This document shows positions 42,401 through 50,560 of a stretch of DNA of 64,000 nucleotides, piece by piece; within the stretch, counting starts at the first letter, position 1; the number at the start of each line of letters is the position of its first letter. The notes under the pieces are model-generated. The model was not told where the DNA came from. It worked only from the letters and a program-made list of their open reading frames with translations, and did no database searches. Position numbers and translations under genes: made by a program. This DNA comes from Stenopsyche tienmushanensis (Eukaryota; Arthropoda; Insecta; Trichoptera; Stenopsychidae), in NCBI GenBank assembly GCA_008973525.1, contig WACJ01000048.1, positions 806,001-870,000 on the forward strand, in the 5' to 3' direction.

Positions 42401-45400
42401 GCTTCAATCCTTTAATCGCATATTGAATGCTGTAACTCTGTTAATGAAGTTAGATTGAGAAGCAATTTCAATATTTTTCCATTTAGACAATTTGAGAATC
42501 GTTGCCTTTTGATTTGCGCAAAAACAATTGACGGGCATTAACAATTTATAAATGAAACACTTCACAGATTAAAAAATGCGTGTTGTCCGTTAATCGCCGA
42601 ACGAGCGTTGACGACTCATGCCAGAGGTTTTTAATCTTTTTTTTTGTTAATCAGAATTAATAGCACTCAAGAAGATCGAATTATGTATGTTAAAGTTTAA
42701 TACCGACGACGGTGGAAAATGAGTCTTCTCCGGATCTTCATAATCGAATCGGCGACGGCACAATCAATCGGGCAGAGGCGCAAATTGATTAGCGGAGGAT
42801 CGATCCGGCGGTTTCTGAAGATATCCGATTTTTAAGATTGGTCTTCCCGGCTGAGACCTCAGAGGACATAAATAGATGCGATCACCTGGCGGGCGGTGAA
42901 GAAGGAGGGTTGGGAGATCGATCCCCAGTCGAGTGTACCCGCCGCGAAATGAGTTTTTATCAGGAGTTCCTCCATTGCCTGGGTATTCGCACAGGGGCGC
43001 ATCGGGACTTCGCCCCGAGGCCGGGGACGGCTCCGGGGATTCTCACGTTAATATCAATATTTGTATTCATTTACTCGATTTAGGCGAACGCCTAATGGAC
43101 TGAGCCGACGAGACATTTTTCGATGATTTTCTCCGGCGTCTCGCATCGTCGACCGTATCGATCTTCGGACGATCTGCAGCCGAAGATCTTGACCCGCCGA
43201 TAAATAACCTTCGATCCTCGACAGTGCTCCGACCATTGCAACGACAAGTCTTTCGAGACCCATTCGGCGGAACGCGAAACGAACCAAAACATTCGCCCAT
43301 TTTATACATATTTTTTTGATTGTACATCTGTCCAAGAGTTCTTGTCTAAAAACATTTTTTTTACTGCCATCATATTTAAATATAGATCACTTGGAACATT
43401 AAGTGCTTATATTCTGCCTTTCTTATCCAAAGAATGCTCATGTGAACATAATTAAAATGAACGATTTTGTGATCTCAAAGCATATTTATCTGCGTATGCT
43501 ATTATACTATCGAAGTATCAAAAGCATTTTAATAAAATAATCATTAGAGATGATAAATGTATCTTATAGTTGCATTAATATACAATGACTGCATCGGGAT
43601 AATTTAACAAAATTATGATAAATTGATATGATTTGAATGAACTTTTAAAATCGATTCATGTCGTTTTAACCCATTTTATTATCATTTGGACTTAAAACTG
43701 CCTATTGTACATTATATCCCTTATCGCTGTGATAAGATTATAATTTGAATAATAAAAGGCTACTTTAAGATATGCATCAGGTAAAAATACTCAAGAATTA
43801 ACGCTTTATAGTCCGGGTACGATTTCGTAAGAGATTCTTGAAACTCTGCTTTTTTCGTAAAATTGATATAATTCTTAAACTAGCCAATACAATGGAACAA
43901 AAACTCAGTAGTATCTACAAAAGGGTTTATTGCATCTAAATATTTAACCATAATAGTGATTTTCAATATGTGGCCCATGTACCAGCGTGATTAAATTCAA
44001 AATTGAATTGTATTAACACGCATTGATTAAATGATACGAACATAAGGACAACATTCATTTAGGTATTCGTTCTATAAAAAAATATATTTGAATTGTGTAT
44101 TTGAACGTATGACGTATTTGCAAAAAATATATGACGTATTTGCATATTTTTTTTAAATACAATTTGCTTTATTTTTCCGACGGATGACATTTACATATAT
44201 TTTATATGATCATTCTCATCGTGCATTAACGCGGGCATGAACTATAAAAAGTTCATTAAAATGTCATTTAAATTCTTACTGAATCGTCGATTTGCGAATT
44301 TTAAAAAATCCGCATGATTTTACATCGTTATTGTTGCTATATTTAAGTATTATTTTTTAATTTGGACTATTGTTTATTTGATGTTAATCAGAGGGGATTT
44401 TATTGTGTTGTTGGGTGAAGATTTTCACATTTATGAAATGTCAAAATACAGTAAATCCATTTTTTGCGCTTCAGCATCACAGTACGCATATCTTAAATCG
44501 TATTGATATGACATGTATGTAATCGAATATAATCGCTTCTTCTTCTCGTATCCGGTGTGAAAAATCGCGTGTGAATTAATATGACCATTGTTTCTTGGCG
44601 AATCAATTGGGACCCGTTGAAAAAGTGTGAGAACGTGGTCACCGCAATTTGGGAAGCCCGGCTCAGAATTCGTCACGGTGCAAACTAGCCACGACGAGGG
44701 TGGCTCGTCCGTTTGCGAAATTTGAAACTTTCCAGGGCTGCCAACGGAGCGAGCGCTACGGGAACCGTTTTATGGCCAATAAAGTAAGTCACTAAAAAAA
44801 ATGCGCGCGCGGTCCACTCGCGAGAGAAATGCGGGAACCTTCTTTCACAATTTTGCACTTAATGTCGTGATTTACGACCGCTCCAAGAACCGGCCTTCTT
44901 CGGCGATCGATTCATATAAAATATATTTTAGAATCGCCATATTCGTTTTGTTTTGGTATTCAAATACAAACGCGACTTAAATTCATGCGAAATACTCGAT
45001 ATTTGCGCCAATTTCGAATTTATGATCGATTTTTTGTCATAGAACGGCAAAGGACGACCTCAATCAGATCTATTTAGGTCGCACATGACGCTCAAAATAA
45101 AGAATCGCCAATCCGAATTGAGCAACGTGCGATATTTTAGCGTCTCGTTACAAAATCCAAAATCATAAATCTTCAAGCCGTTAAGTGTCAGAACGCTTTC
45201 AGATGCGTTCCGCGCTATGAGGCGTATTCCGGTGCCATACGACACCGCGTTATTTAGCATTCGCACGTTTCTTTCGCCATAAAAACATAAATCTAACATG
45301 CAGATATGAGCGAAAATTCGATGCATTTTTTGTCGTTCGCATTCGAATGACACAGATTTTCAGCGTGCCCAGATAAAATCTCAACCGAGACAATACGTTC

Positions 45401-48139
45401 TATTAGAAGGGACGCAGAACGGCCGGCGCGACCTCAGGAAACAGAATCTGGCGGCAGTTTTAAATATTGATATATTTATGGTGTAACAATGCGTTCCAGA
45501 GTAACAAGTCGAGTTTGCTTTATGGCTATCATGCAAGAACAATCGAAACCGCAAGGGTTGCATAAGCAAACCACCGCGGTTAATATACCCGCTGGCAGAA
45601 TCGCGATTGATACACAAACGATGACGAGCAGGATTTGCCATACAAAGTAAATTACATAAAATTCATTCAAACACTATTTCAGAAGAAGCTATCAAAATAC
45701 AGCCATTGCCAAACCAAATGTTACCAATTTAAACCGCTATATCTTCATCAATCATCAGTATTTTTAATACAAATTCTAAGACGTTAAGAGATAATATCCA
45801 TATGTTATAAATGCAAACATATTCTTACACTAAATTTGCCGATGAACATATTGCACGCTATATAAACGTGATTTTATGAAATGTGCTTCAATTCGCATTG
45901 AAAGCTTGCCTTCAAATTATGCACACTGTGCTGATTTTTTAAAATACCTTCGTCTTTAAAAAAATCTTCAATGAAGAAGTCCATAGCATTCAGATTTGAG
46001 TCAAGTCAAAATCTCAATTTGTACATATTTTAATGATGTATTTGCCATCAACATACAAATTGATTCGCATAATCTACAATGATGCAATTATTTAGATAGG
46101 GGATAAAAATAGGTTTTTTTTTGTTTTTATAACACCAGAATATAATAATTTAAGCATGGAAGTATCGCCAAGAAATATAATTGATTTTAGAGCGTATATA
46201 AAATTGTTAAGATCCTTCAAGGATAATATTATTGCCAAACAAGATGGATGAAATTTCAGCGTATCAACGAATTTATTAAGCATAAGTCTATCCCATCTGA
46301 AACATCATTCTGGCAGTATCCGAGCTATGAATTATTTCAGAGGGCTTTATATTTTTTTAAGCGCTTTTTAATCAATCGTGGCTCCCAAGATGAAGCCCGT
46401 TGTGAAAATATCCCGAAGGCGGTTCGTTCTTCCCTTTTCGATAAACACTCTTCATAATACACATCCTGTTTTTATTATTGCGATAGCGTAACGCGCATTC
46501 GCGCACACACATATATATGTATGAGGGGAGGCCGATTGTGAAGAGTTGTTATAGCGTGGAAGAGATCTGTTTGCAGAGCAAACAGACCAACCCTCGGCAA
46601 AACGACCCTGTAAAATTATTCAAAGCGACCGACGAGGCCCTAGACTCCGCCGACGGGGTAAAATATTTACTCCCGGCGAGACGTCAGATCGAGTGGGATT
46701 TGCAATCGCCGTCGAAGCAATCAAAGAATCTTGAAGTGAATGACAATATCGTCGATGTCGAGGAATCGTTCCGCCGGTAGCTTCGAGCTCGCGAGACCGT
46801 ATAATTAAAGCCTTTGTACTAAAAAAGAGTAACAAATAAAAAAGGGCCGTCCGACGACGAAATGACTTTGTGGCCGACTTTTGTCTTGTTTATTAATTTA
46901 TATATTTTTTTGGGCAATTTCTTCTTTGACGAATAAAAAACGACACGCTCGAGATGTATCATTATGATTGTTTGACTCGATCTAATCGCCGGTATAAAAT
47001 CCACGGTAACACGTCCGGAATTCAAGCAATCATGACTGAAAAATACTATATTTATGCATACAAATTCTATTTTATTGAATGAATATGATTGAAATTGATT
47101 GATGAAATATTGCCATATTTTTACAAAGAATGATTTTGTCATAATTGACGACAATACAGCCGCAACTTAATAATATTGGCAGCATCAACAATGATAAAAA
47201 TACATTAAATCCATTTTTAAAATGCAAACGTTCAAAAGACAGTTTAAACACGATTTTGCATTATATTATATTAGATGTAAATTAGGATTCAATACATTCA
47301 TGATAATCGTTCAATAATATAAATATAGAAAATGTTCTTGTGATATGAAAGAATTGATGATTTATTATAGTCTTATGATATTAGAATAATTAGTTAAAGC
47401 TTGATCGGGTAATCAAAAGAAGTCGCTAAATTTGATCATAATTTTGAATTTAATATAAGATTTTCTTTTAATAGATCGATTTTTGGTTTGAATTTCAATG
47501 ATATGCAACATTTAGAATTTACAAATTGAATTAACTCTTAAAAATTATTATGAATTTCATCAGATCATTAAAATTATATTCGTCAATGGTCCGCTTGAAT
47601 TTCAAAGATCGTCAATGTCAACGCGTTGTTATTTACATTTTTTAAGGGGTGATATAAAAATATGTTGTGCTATTGTGCAACTCACTATGATGCAGCTGCG
47701 GCGCTTTTCCGGCTAAATAGTCGTCTTTGCATATGAATTTGTTGTCATCCAAGACGTAGAGTTCTTCCCCTGTGCTGAGTTGCTTTCGGCAGACGAGGCA
47801 GGTGAAACAGTTGAGATGGAAGACCCTCTCTCGCGCCTTTCGGACCAGGTCCGATGGTGAGATACCATTGCCGCATCCTCCGCACTTGGTGCCGTAGCGC
47901 CTGAAAGATAACATTGAGCTTTACGTCGAGGCTGGATGAGACCGATGGCGAGGCGGATGGCCGAAGTCCAACCTGAAGAAGTCGTTTCTGCAAAAGAGCT
48001 TGGCGTCCCTCGAGAAGCACTTGTCGGTGAGAGGAGCGCGACAATCCGCGCACCTGACGCAGGACGCGTGCCAGGCGCGCTCCAGCACGTTCAGCAGGAA
48101 CTTGTCCAGGATCGGCTTGTCGCAGCCCGCGCACGCCAT
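18277..48139 (-). CDS. Lim1: Lim1 LIM-homeodomain transcription factor, partial (4 exons; 3' end outside window)
   Basis: A nuclear transcription factor of the Lhx1/Lhx5 class, which in insects patterns head, leg, antenna and neurons. Joined exons are 48,139-47,973, 47,900-47,686, 18,723-18,569 and 18,495-18,277, giving 252 residues with all phases consistent. LIM1 covers residues 3-53 (ligands C3, C6, H24, C27, C30, C33, C50, D53) and LIM2 62-116 (C62, C65, H84, C87, C90, C93, C113, D116). An acidic Ser/Asp/Glu linker follows (about 128-205), then homeodomain residues 1-46. The linker keeps the family block around [11 protein letters not shown]. The C-terminal exon with homeodomain residues 47-60 and the tail is missing; I looked for it to the left and did not find it, so it should lie before position 1. 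The start is the ATG six bases before the first LIM cysteine, as in family members that begin just before this motif. Recognition of the family is near certain. Confidence 0.95.
18569..18723 (-). CDS. Lim1: Lim1 coding exon 3 (acidic linker)
   Basis: 155 bp between a TTGTCCACAG acceptor and a CAG|GTAAAC donor. It encodes residues 128-179: an acidic Ser-rich linker beginning [15 protein letters not shown] and ending [12 protein letters not shown]. The same linker joins LIM domains and homeodomain in insect Lim1 proteins. Phase 1 entry and phase 0 exit fit exons 2 and 4. It is poorly conserved outside the ends, so it is probably unstructured. Confidence 0.92.
19044..19092 (-). CDS. Candidate alternative first exon of Lim1 (LIM-less isoform)
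   Basis: An open stretch on the Lim1 strand about 0.3 kb upstream of exon 3. Two ATGs open a 16-codon acidic peptide, [16 protein letters not shown], ending in a G|GTGAGG donor in phase 1. This is the phase needed to enter exon 3 at 18,723, giving ...[20 protein letters not shown]-like ATTTATAT lies about 100 bp upstream (near 19,192-19,200). A transcript starting here would encode linker plus homeodomain without LIM domains. The chance of a phase match alone is one in three, so this is an inference only. Confidence 0.3.
21255..21355. mobile_element. Decayed right end of the same hAT MITE family
   Basis: Resembles the right half of the 13.6-kb MITE: ATTCGCCAAAAAAAAATTTC, then AGAGGGACTCCGCTGACTA, against GTCCGCC-A(n)-ATG and AGAGGGGGTCCGCGAACTA. 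The left half is not found. Confidence 0.45.
21790..22235 (+). mobile_element. mariner transposase relic
   Basis: Plus strand: PRSTVNN, then [13 protein letters not shown], then NEKWLIYD (first catalytic Asp block, here N for D), then the [21 protein letters not shown] region. This is the order HTH linker, DE-W-LYDN, AQWL in mariner proteins of the mellifera type. Broken by frame shifts. Confidence 0.6.
23268..23462 (-). mobile_element. tRNA-derived SINE
   Basis: On the minus strand the head has an A-box-like TAGGCAGCTGGTC and a B box GGGTTCGATCCC (23,396-23,407), spaced as in a tRNA, followed by a body of about 130 bp. It also has a clear inner hairpin around GCCGG...CCGGC. No tail repeat is obvious. 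Polymerase III promoter elements appear complete. Confidence 0.6.
24671..25000 (-). CDS. Candidate exon with a signal-peptide-like start, unknown product
   Basis: On the minus strand, an ATG at 25,000 opens a frame starting [20 protein letters not shown], which resembles a secretory signal peptide (charged start, hydrophobic core, small residues). Next come [20 protein letters not shown] and a possible GAACAG|GTTGGC donor near 24,880. If unspliced the frame continues to a stop at 24,671. An in-frame upstream ATG exists at 25,087. I recognise no family. It lies inside the Lim1 intron on the same strand, so it would be a nested gene. Support is only the frame and the hydrophobic start. Confidence 0.2.
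   Translation of the reverse strand: MSDLLKTVAAAILMTCVVLTAVDDEVCFDQSKTITFHGEQVGLCHPTVFYPEDRIEGKGARENPNKRAPIVRSFVCNIVTSVDITQPEKRPILPVSSSISSRTVSMSSI
26925..27400 (+). mobile_element. mariner element with large internal deletion
   Basis: Left part reads [20 protein letters not shown], then [20 protein letters not shown] (helix-turn-helix region). It is followed directly by the C-terminal end ([13 protein letters not shown], like FYATGINKLISRWQ) and the terminus GCGCACGAACTTTTGGACTGACCTGA. The catalytic core is gone. Type is close to the cecropia/mellifera mariners. Confidence 0.65.
28416..28560. mobile_element. Possible hAT terminal fragment
   Basis: Starts CAGTGGTATTCAGACTCTGA, then CCCGCGG, in hAT fashion, and continues about 140 bp as sequence richer in GC than its surroundings. 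The opposite end is not identified. Confidence 0.3.
31085..31135. mobile_element. Possible hAT terminal fragment
   Basis: CAATGGTTTTCAATCTGTGG, then TGCGGTTATGC, resembles a hAT terminus. Nothing else of the element is recognisable. Confidence 0.25.
31590..32027 (-). promoter_or_regulatory. GC-rich intronic block containing a 145-codon open frame of unknown meaning
   Basis: On the Lim1 strand an ATG-initiated frame of 145 codons runs through a GC-rich block (31,770-32,020). The first 90 residues (beginning [20 protein letters not shown]) are less AT-driven than most chance frames; the rest is Ser/Arg-rich. I recognise no domain, signal peptide or splice signal that ties it to Lim1. It may be a chance frame over a regulatory element; a short lineage-specific gene cannot be excluded. 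Confidence 0.2.
32546..33225 (-). mobile_element. mariner element copy A (5' truncated)
   Basis: Minus strand. The 3' end begins with a terminal repeat (TGTCCCATAAGTTTCTTTCG). Transposase C-terminus is open from 32,894 to 32,616 ([20 protein letters not shown] ... [17 protein letters not shown]), with the second and third catalytic region HPPYS-D-APSDY. Upstream, [20 protein letters not shown] is in another frame. The element stops abruptly near 33,225 and has no 5' terminus or DNA-binding domain. Confidence 0.8.
34410..34560. promoter_or_regulatory. Short, very GC-rich intronic block
   Basis: About 130 bp of strongly GC-rich sequence (GGGCGCGGCCTCC, GGCCCGCGGCCCC) in an AT-rich intron, with an E-box-like CACGTT and ACGTG nearby. 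It has the size of a transcription-factor-rich regulatory element. No gene is visible in it. Confidence 0.22.
36610..36920 (-). mobile_element. mariner transposase relic
   Basis: Minus strand reads [18 protein letters not shown], then [20 protein letters not shown], then [16 protein letters not shown]. This follows the mariner block MRKL-A-WVPR-LT--QK-RRV---E--L--F---P-EFL. The catalytic Asp motif has decayed to SRMKY. One short relic, no ends found. Confidence 0.6.
38686..39385 (-). mobile_element. mariner element copy B (5' truncated)
   Basis: Minus strand, about 90% like copy A by eye. Same terminal repeat (GTGTCCCATATGTTTCTTTC), same C-terminal block ([20 protein letters not shown]), several frameshifts. 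It retains about 22 bp (near 39,240-39,262) that copy A lacks. It ends near 39,385 at the same place in the transposase as copy A. Confidence 0.8.
40888..41303 (-). mobile_element. mariner-derived MITE with perfect 23-bp terminal repeats
   Basis: 416 bp bounded by an exact inverted repeat beginning CACTCAATAAGTTCGTAGGA (23 bp in total). Minus-strand interior reads [20 protein letters not shown], the mariner C-terminal helix (SYYKKGIEMLE-RWN-CI). So it is a deletion derivative of a mariner element. A TA target-site duplication is not visible at the edges. The perfect repeats suggest it is younger than its neighbours. Confidence 0.7.
41771..42190 (+). mobile_element. hAT transposon relic with C-terminal transposase remnant
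   Basis: Begins CAGTGATAATCAATTCGGTC, a hAT-like terminus. Downstream in the plus strand a broken frame reads [22 protein letters not shown] and [16 protein letters not shown], similar to the C-terminal hAT dimerisation block (S-LVESGFS---). The middle of the transposase is missing, so this is an internally deleted copy. Confidence 0.4.
42690..43290. promoter_or_regulatory. CpG-rich intronic block, possible enhancer
   Basis: About 600 bp of CpG-rich sequence inside the large Lim1 intron, flanked by AT-rich DNA and a hAT relic on the left. Open frames exist on both strands (42,838-43,083 plus; 43,054-43,335 minus) but overlap, have no recognisable domain and look compositional. A GGGAGATCGATCCCC palindrome-like stretch is at about 42,912-42,926. 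Confidence 0.22.
46380..46800. promoter_or_regulatory. GC-richer block downstream of the LIM exons
   Basis: A block of higher GC in the 29-kb Lim1 intron, about 0.9-1.3 kb beyond exon 2. It contains an 87-codon plus-strand open frame (46,517-46,780) with no recognisable domain and no good splice context. The location in the 5' part of a developmental gene's long intron makes an intronic enhancer plausible. Confidence 0.2.
47686..47900 (-). CDS. Lim1: Lim1 coding exon 2 (second LIM domain)
   Basis: 215 bp between a TTTCAG acceptor and a strong A|GTGAGT donor. It encodes residues 56-127, the second LIM domain, with the family signatures [19 protein letters not shown] and [13 protein letters not shown]. 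The exon ends in phase 1, matching the next exon at 18,723, almost 29 kb away. The four metal ligands of each finger are all present. Confidence 0.94.
47973..48139 (-). CDS. Lim1: Lim1 coding exon 1 (first LIM domain)
   Basis: Encodes residues 1-55 plus two bases of codon 56: start methionine and the full first zinc-binding LIM domain, with the conserved core [15 protein letters not shown] and the end FCRNDFF. It is followed by a CAG|GTTGGA donor and a 72-bp intron (47,901-47,972) ending in TTTCAG. Upstream in frame there are no other ATG codons before a possible splice acceptor at 48,178-48,180 (TCTTCAG), so a 5' UTR intron is likely and the exon may begin at 48,177. The LIM domain binds the Chip/Ldb cofactor in this family. 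Confidence 0.93.
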
Positions 48140-48879
48140 CACCGCGCCCCCGGACCCCGATACGCCCTCACCCCGACCTGAAGACACACCAATCACAGCT
48201 TATTAACCGGCACACAGCTTCCTCAAATCAAGCAAATGCAGACAACCAAACAACTTTGTCCAAAACACTTTTCAAAATCCCGAATTTATAAATCATCAAT
48301 CGAAGCAAATACAAAGACGATGTCTTACACAGCTTCTACGTAAATATTTATATAAATTATTCCGACCGATATTTATGTAAAAAGCCGACGTCTCTCTCGT
48401 TGCTTCGATGCGGTACGACTTTTTTGCATCTATTAATCCTAAAATGGGATGCTGTGGCTCAAAAACTACATACTTAAATCCGACGCTCTTAATTTTGTTC
48501 CCGACAATATCGATGATCTTGATCATTTTTAAATACGCACAAATTCGATCGCCATTAATCAGGCGGCTGTTTATTAGCAGCGCTAAATTATTGACAGTTC
48601 GCGAAAATAGATTGATTTATATTTTACGCTTGTCGTGGTTGATTTTCAATTCGCTTCGAGTAAATTGATTTTCTCAAAATACCGCAACAATTTATATATA
48701 TATATTCGTTGAGTTTATGGCATAAATTAAAAATCATTTGCTTTTAAAAACGATTTTATCGTACGAAACCGGTTATACAAATGCGTACCGTCGCATCGGC
48801 TCACTTGAAAACGATGCAAGAATAATAGATTTGTAAGCGAATTCTAGGAAGTAGTACTGATTTTTGGGCTGACTTTAAG

Positions 48880-49300
48880 CCACCCGTTCTTAGGCTTTGA
48901 AACAAACAACCGATCGCTTCAAAGGCGCTATCGCTAAATACATTTCAGAATTTGCCTATCGCTATCTGAGCGCCGGGGGCCGATTTCGCGCGAAGGCCTC
49001 TTTCCGGGGGCCCCGCCGTACCTGTCGAGAGATAAAGAGGCGCTCTCGGACAAAAAAATCGTCGCTCCGGCGACGGAATCGAAGATATCGACGGCCGCGA
49101 AATTAAAATATATCGCCCGTCGAAAAAGGGTTTCGGAGGTTTCGGGGCGATCCGTTAATGAACCGCGGCCCGAAAAAAAGACGACCCGCGAGAGCGTCGT
49201 AACTCATTTCCTAACGCGTTAAAAATATTTTGACCGTCCTCTCGGGCGATCCCTCCGAGTCCGGGAATAATTTAATATTCAAATTAAAAATGAGCGAATG
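48880..49300. promoter_or_regulatory. Second CpG-rich block upstream of Lim1
   Basis: About 400 bp rich in CG dinucleotides (for example GGGGGCCCCGCCG near 49,005 and CGCGGCCCG near 49,163), between the LIM1 exon and the main GC-rich promoter block. It may be an untranslated exon, an enhancer or part of a broad promoter. No coding potential is convincing. Confidence 0.25.
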
Positions 49301-49739
49301 AAAAATCGTTTCGACGATTCGAATCTGCTCGAACGTCAGCTCATCAGATGAGTTTGTATGCCCGATAGACGATGCAAAACGGCGCTCGGATTATAATAAT
49401 TTGCGCATGAGTAGTAAATTCATTATAATAACGAGTTCGGTGACAGCTTTGGGAGGATATTGTAATGCGATGACATGTTCGTCTTTTAAAGCGCAGCATC
49501 CCGATTTTGAACATGGTATTGATTTGATATTTGTTGTAATCCGACGGTCATCGTTAATGTAATTGATGATCAGTTATCTGCAGTATTGTTGCATTTGATG
49601 CTTATATAGGACAGAGTTGTATTTTTGTCAGATATAACAATGCGAAGGCAATAAATCTAATAATATAAACATTCACGCGTATTTATTTTTCAAAAACATT
49701 TCTCAAATTGTACTCCGCATGATGGATGATGGATGACGT

Positions 49740-50560
49740 TTTCATAATATTTATAACGCGATCGATACGGTCATAGCGTCAATTCGAGAGTGTCGCCGCT
49801 GACAGTTCGGATGGATGTTTTTGAAAAACAAACGGGACGATCTTCGATAAAGCTTCGGAGGAAGCTCGACGATGATCGTCTCCGCGATGTCGAGGGTCTG
49901 ACCGATATGGTGGGGATGGGGGTGAAAGGGCGCATGGGCCCCGCGCGCCAGGAAACCCGCCACGGCGCCACCGGCACGAGAGCGACCCGACACTCCTCTA
50001 ATCCCGATAACTGATCACATTCCACGATTGAGCACCATCACTCCCGAATCTTATCACTCACTCGAATATCAATCGCTCCACATAAAATCACAAATCTTCG
50101 GACAGTTTACGATCTCTCGAATCGAACGTGAGCCGATGGATCGATCGTCGGATCGTCTGTGGAATCGCGATCTAGCGTCGGTTTCGCGTCAAGTCGGCGG
50201 GGACGCGCCACGACGTACGCCTGACGATGTAAGTGCGCGACTGGCCTGCGAGCGGTCGGACGGGAGCGGGCCAATGGGCAGGGCGCGTCGGGCGGAGCCT
50301 GCGGACGGGCGGAGCCGCGGCTCCGAAACGGCGCAAGCCGACTCAGCCGAGAGCGAGAGGAACGACGAATCGGAAGCGCGAGGAGGTGCGGTTCCGCTCC
50401 TCTCCGACGAATGCGCGCGCGCCGTCCGCCCCCACTCCGCGGCCGCCTCCGAAACTATATTAGAAAAAAGCTCTCTTATGGCTCCTTATTTCTTCTACAT
50501 ATATTTTTACGGCAGGGATCTTCAAATCGGAGGTTCGCTCCCGGAGCGCTCCCGTTAATC
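49740..50560 (-). promoter_or_regulatory. GC-rich putative Lim1 promoter / 5' UTR block
   Basis: The most GC- and CpG-rich block in the window, 1.6-2.4 kb upstream of the Lim1 start codon. It contains a CCAAT box (50,271-50,275, GGGCCAATGGG) and two copies of CGGGCGGAGCC (50,289 and 50,306), which are GC-box-like, plus another GC box near 50,425 read on the minus strand. The combination and position suggest the Lim1 promoter, with a 5' UTR intron joining it to the acceptor at 48,178. The open frame on the plus strand (50,028-50,558) is Arg/Ser/Glu-biased low-complexity translation of GC-rich DNA and is not called as a gene. No transcription start can be fixed. Confidence 0.4.

Larger units (their letters stand above)
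18724..47685 (-). other. Lim1: Lim1 29-kb intron between LIM domains and linker
   Basis: Bounded by the exon 2 donor (A|GTGAGT) and the exon 3 acceptor (CCACAG). It hosts six mariner relics (21.8, 26.9, 32.5, 36.6, 38.7, 40.9 kb), hAT pieces (21.3, 28.4, 31.1, 41.8 kb), one SINE (23.3 kb) and several CpG-rich blocks. Stretches such as 19,150-21,260, 22,740-23,260, 23,470-24,600, 28,560-31,080, 33,230-34,400, 34,560-36,600, 36,920-38,680, 39,390-40,880 and 43,300-47,640 show no gene I can support. Large introns of developmental regulators often carry enhancers, but that is an inference here. Confidence 0.75.

Noticed and set aside
43054..43335. Two overlapping minus-strand open frames of 86 and 93 codons
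   Set aside because: They overlap in different frames, show no domain and depend on CpG-rich composition.
46092..46457. Frames near 46.1-46.5 kb on both strands
   Set aside because: AT-driven, no motif, no splice support.
50028..50558. 176-codon plus-strand open frame, the longest in the window
   Set aside because: It lies in the GC-rich block upstream of Lim1, is Arg/Ser/Glu/Ala-biased without any domain, and two overlapping frames are open there as well, as expected from composition.
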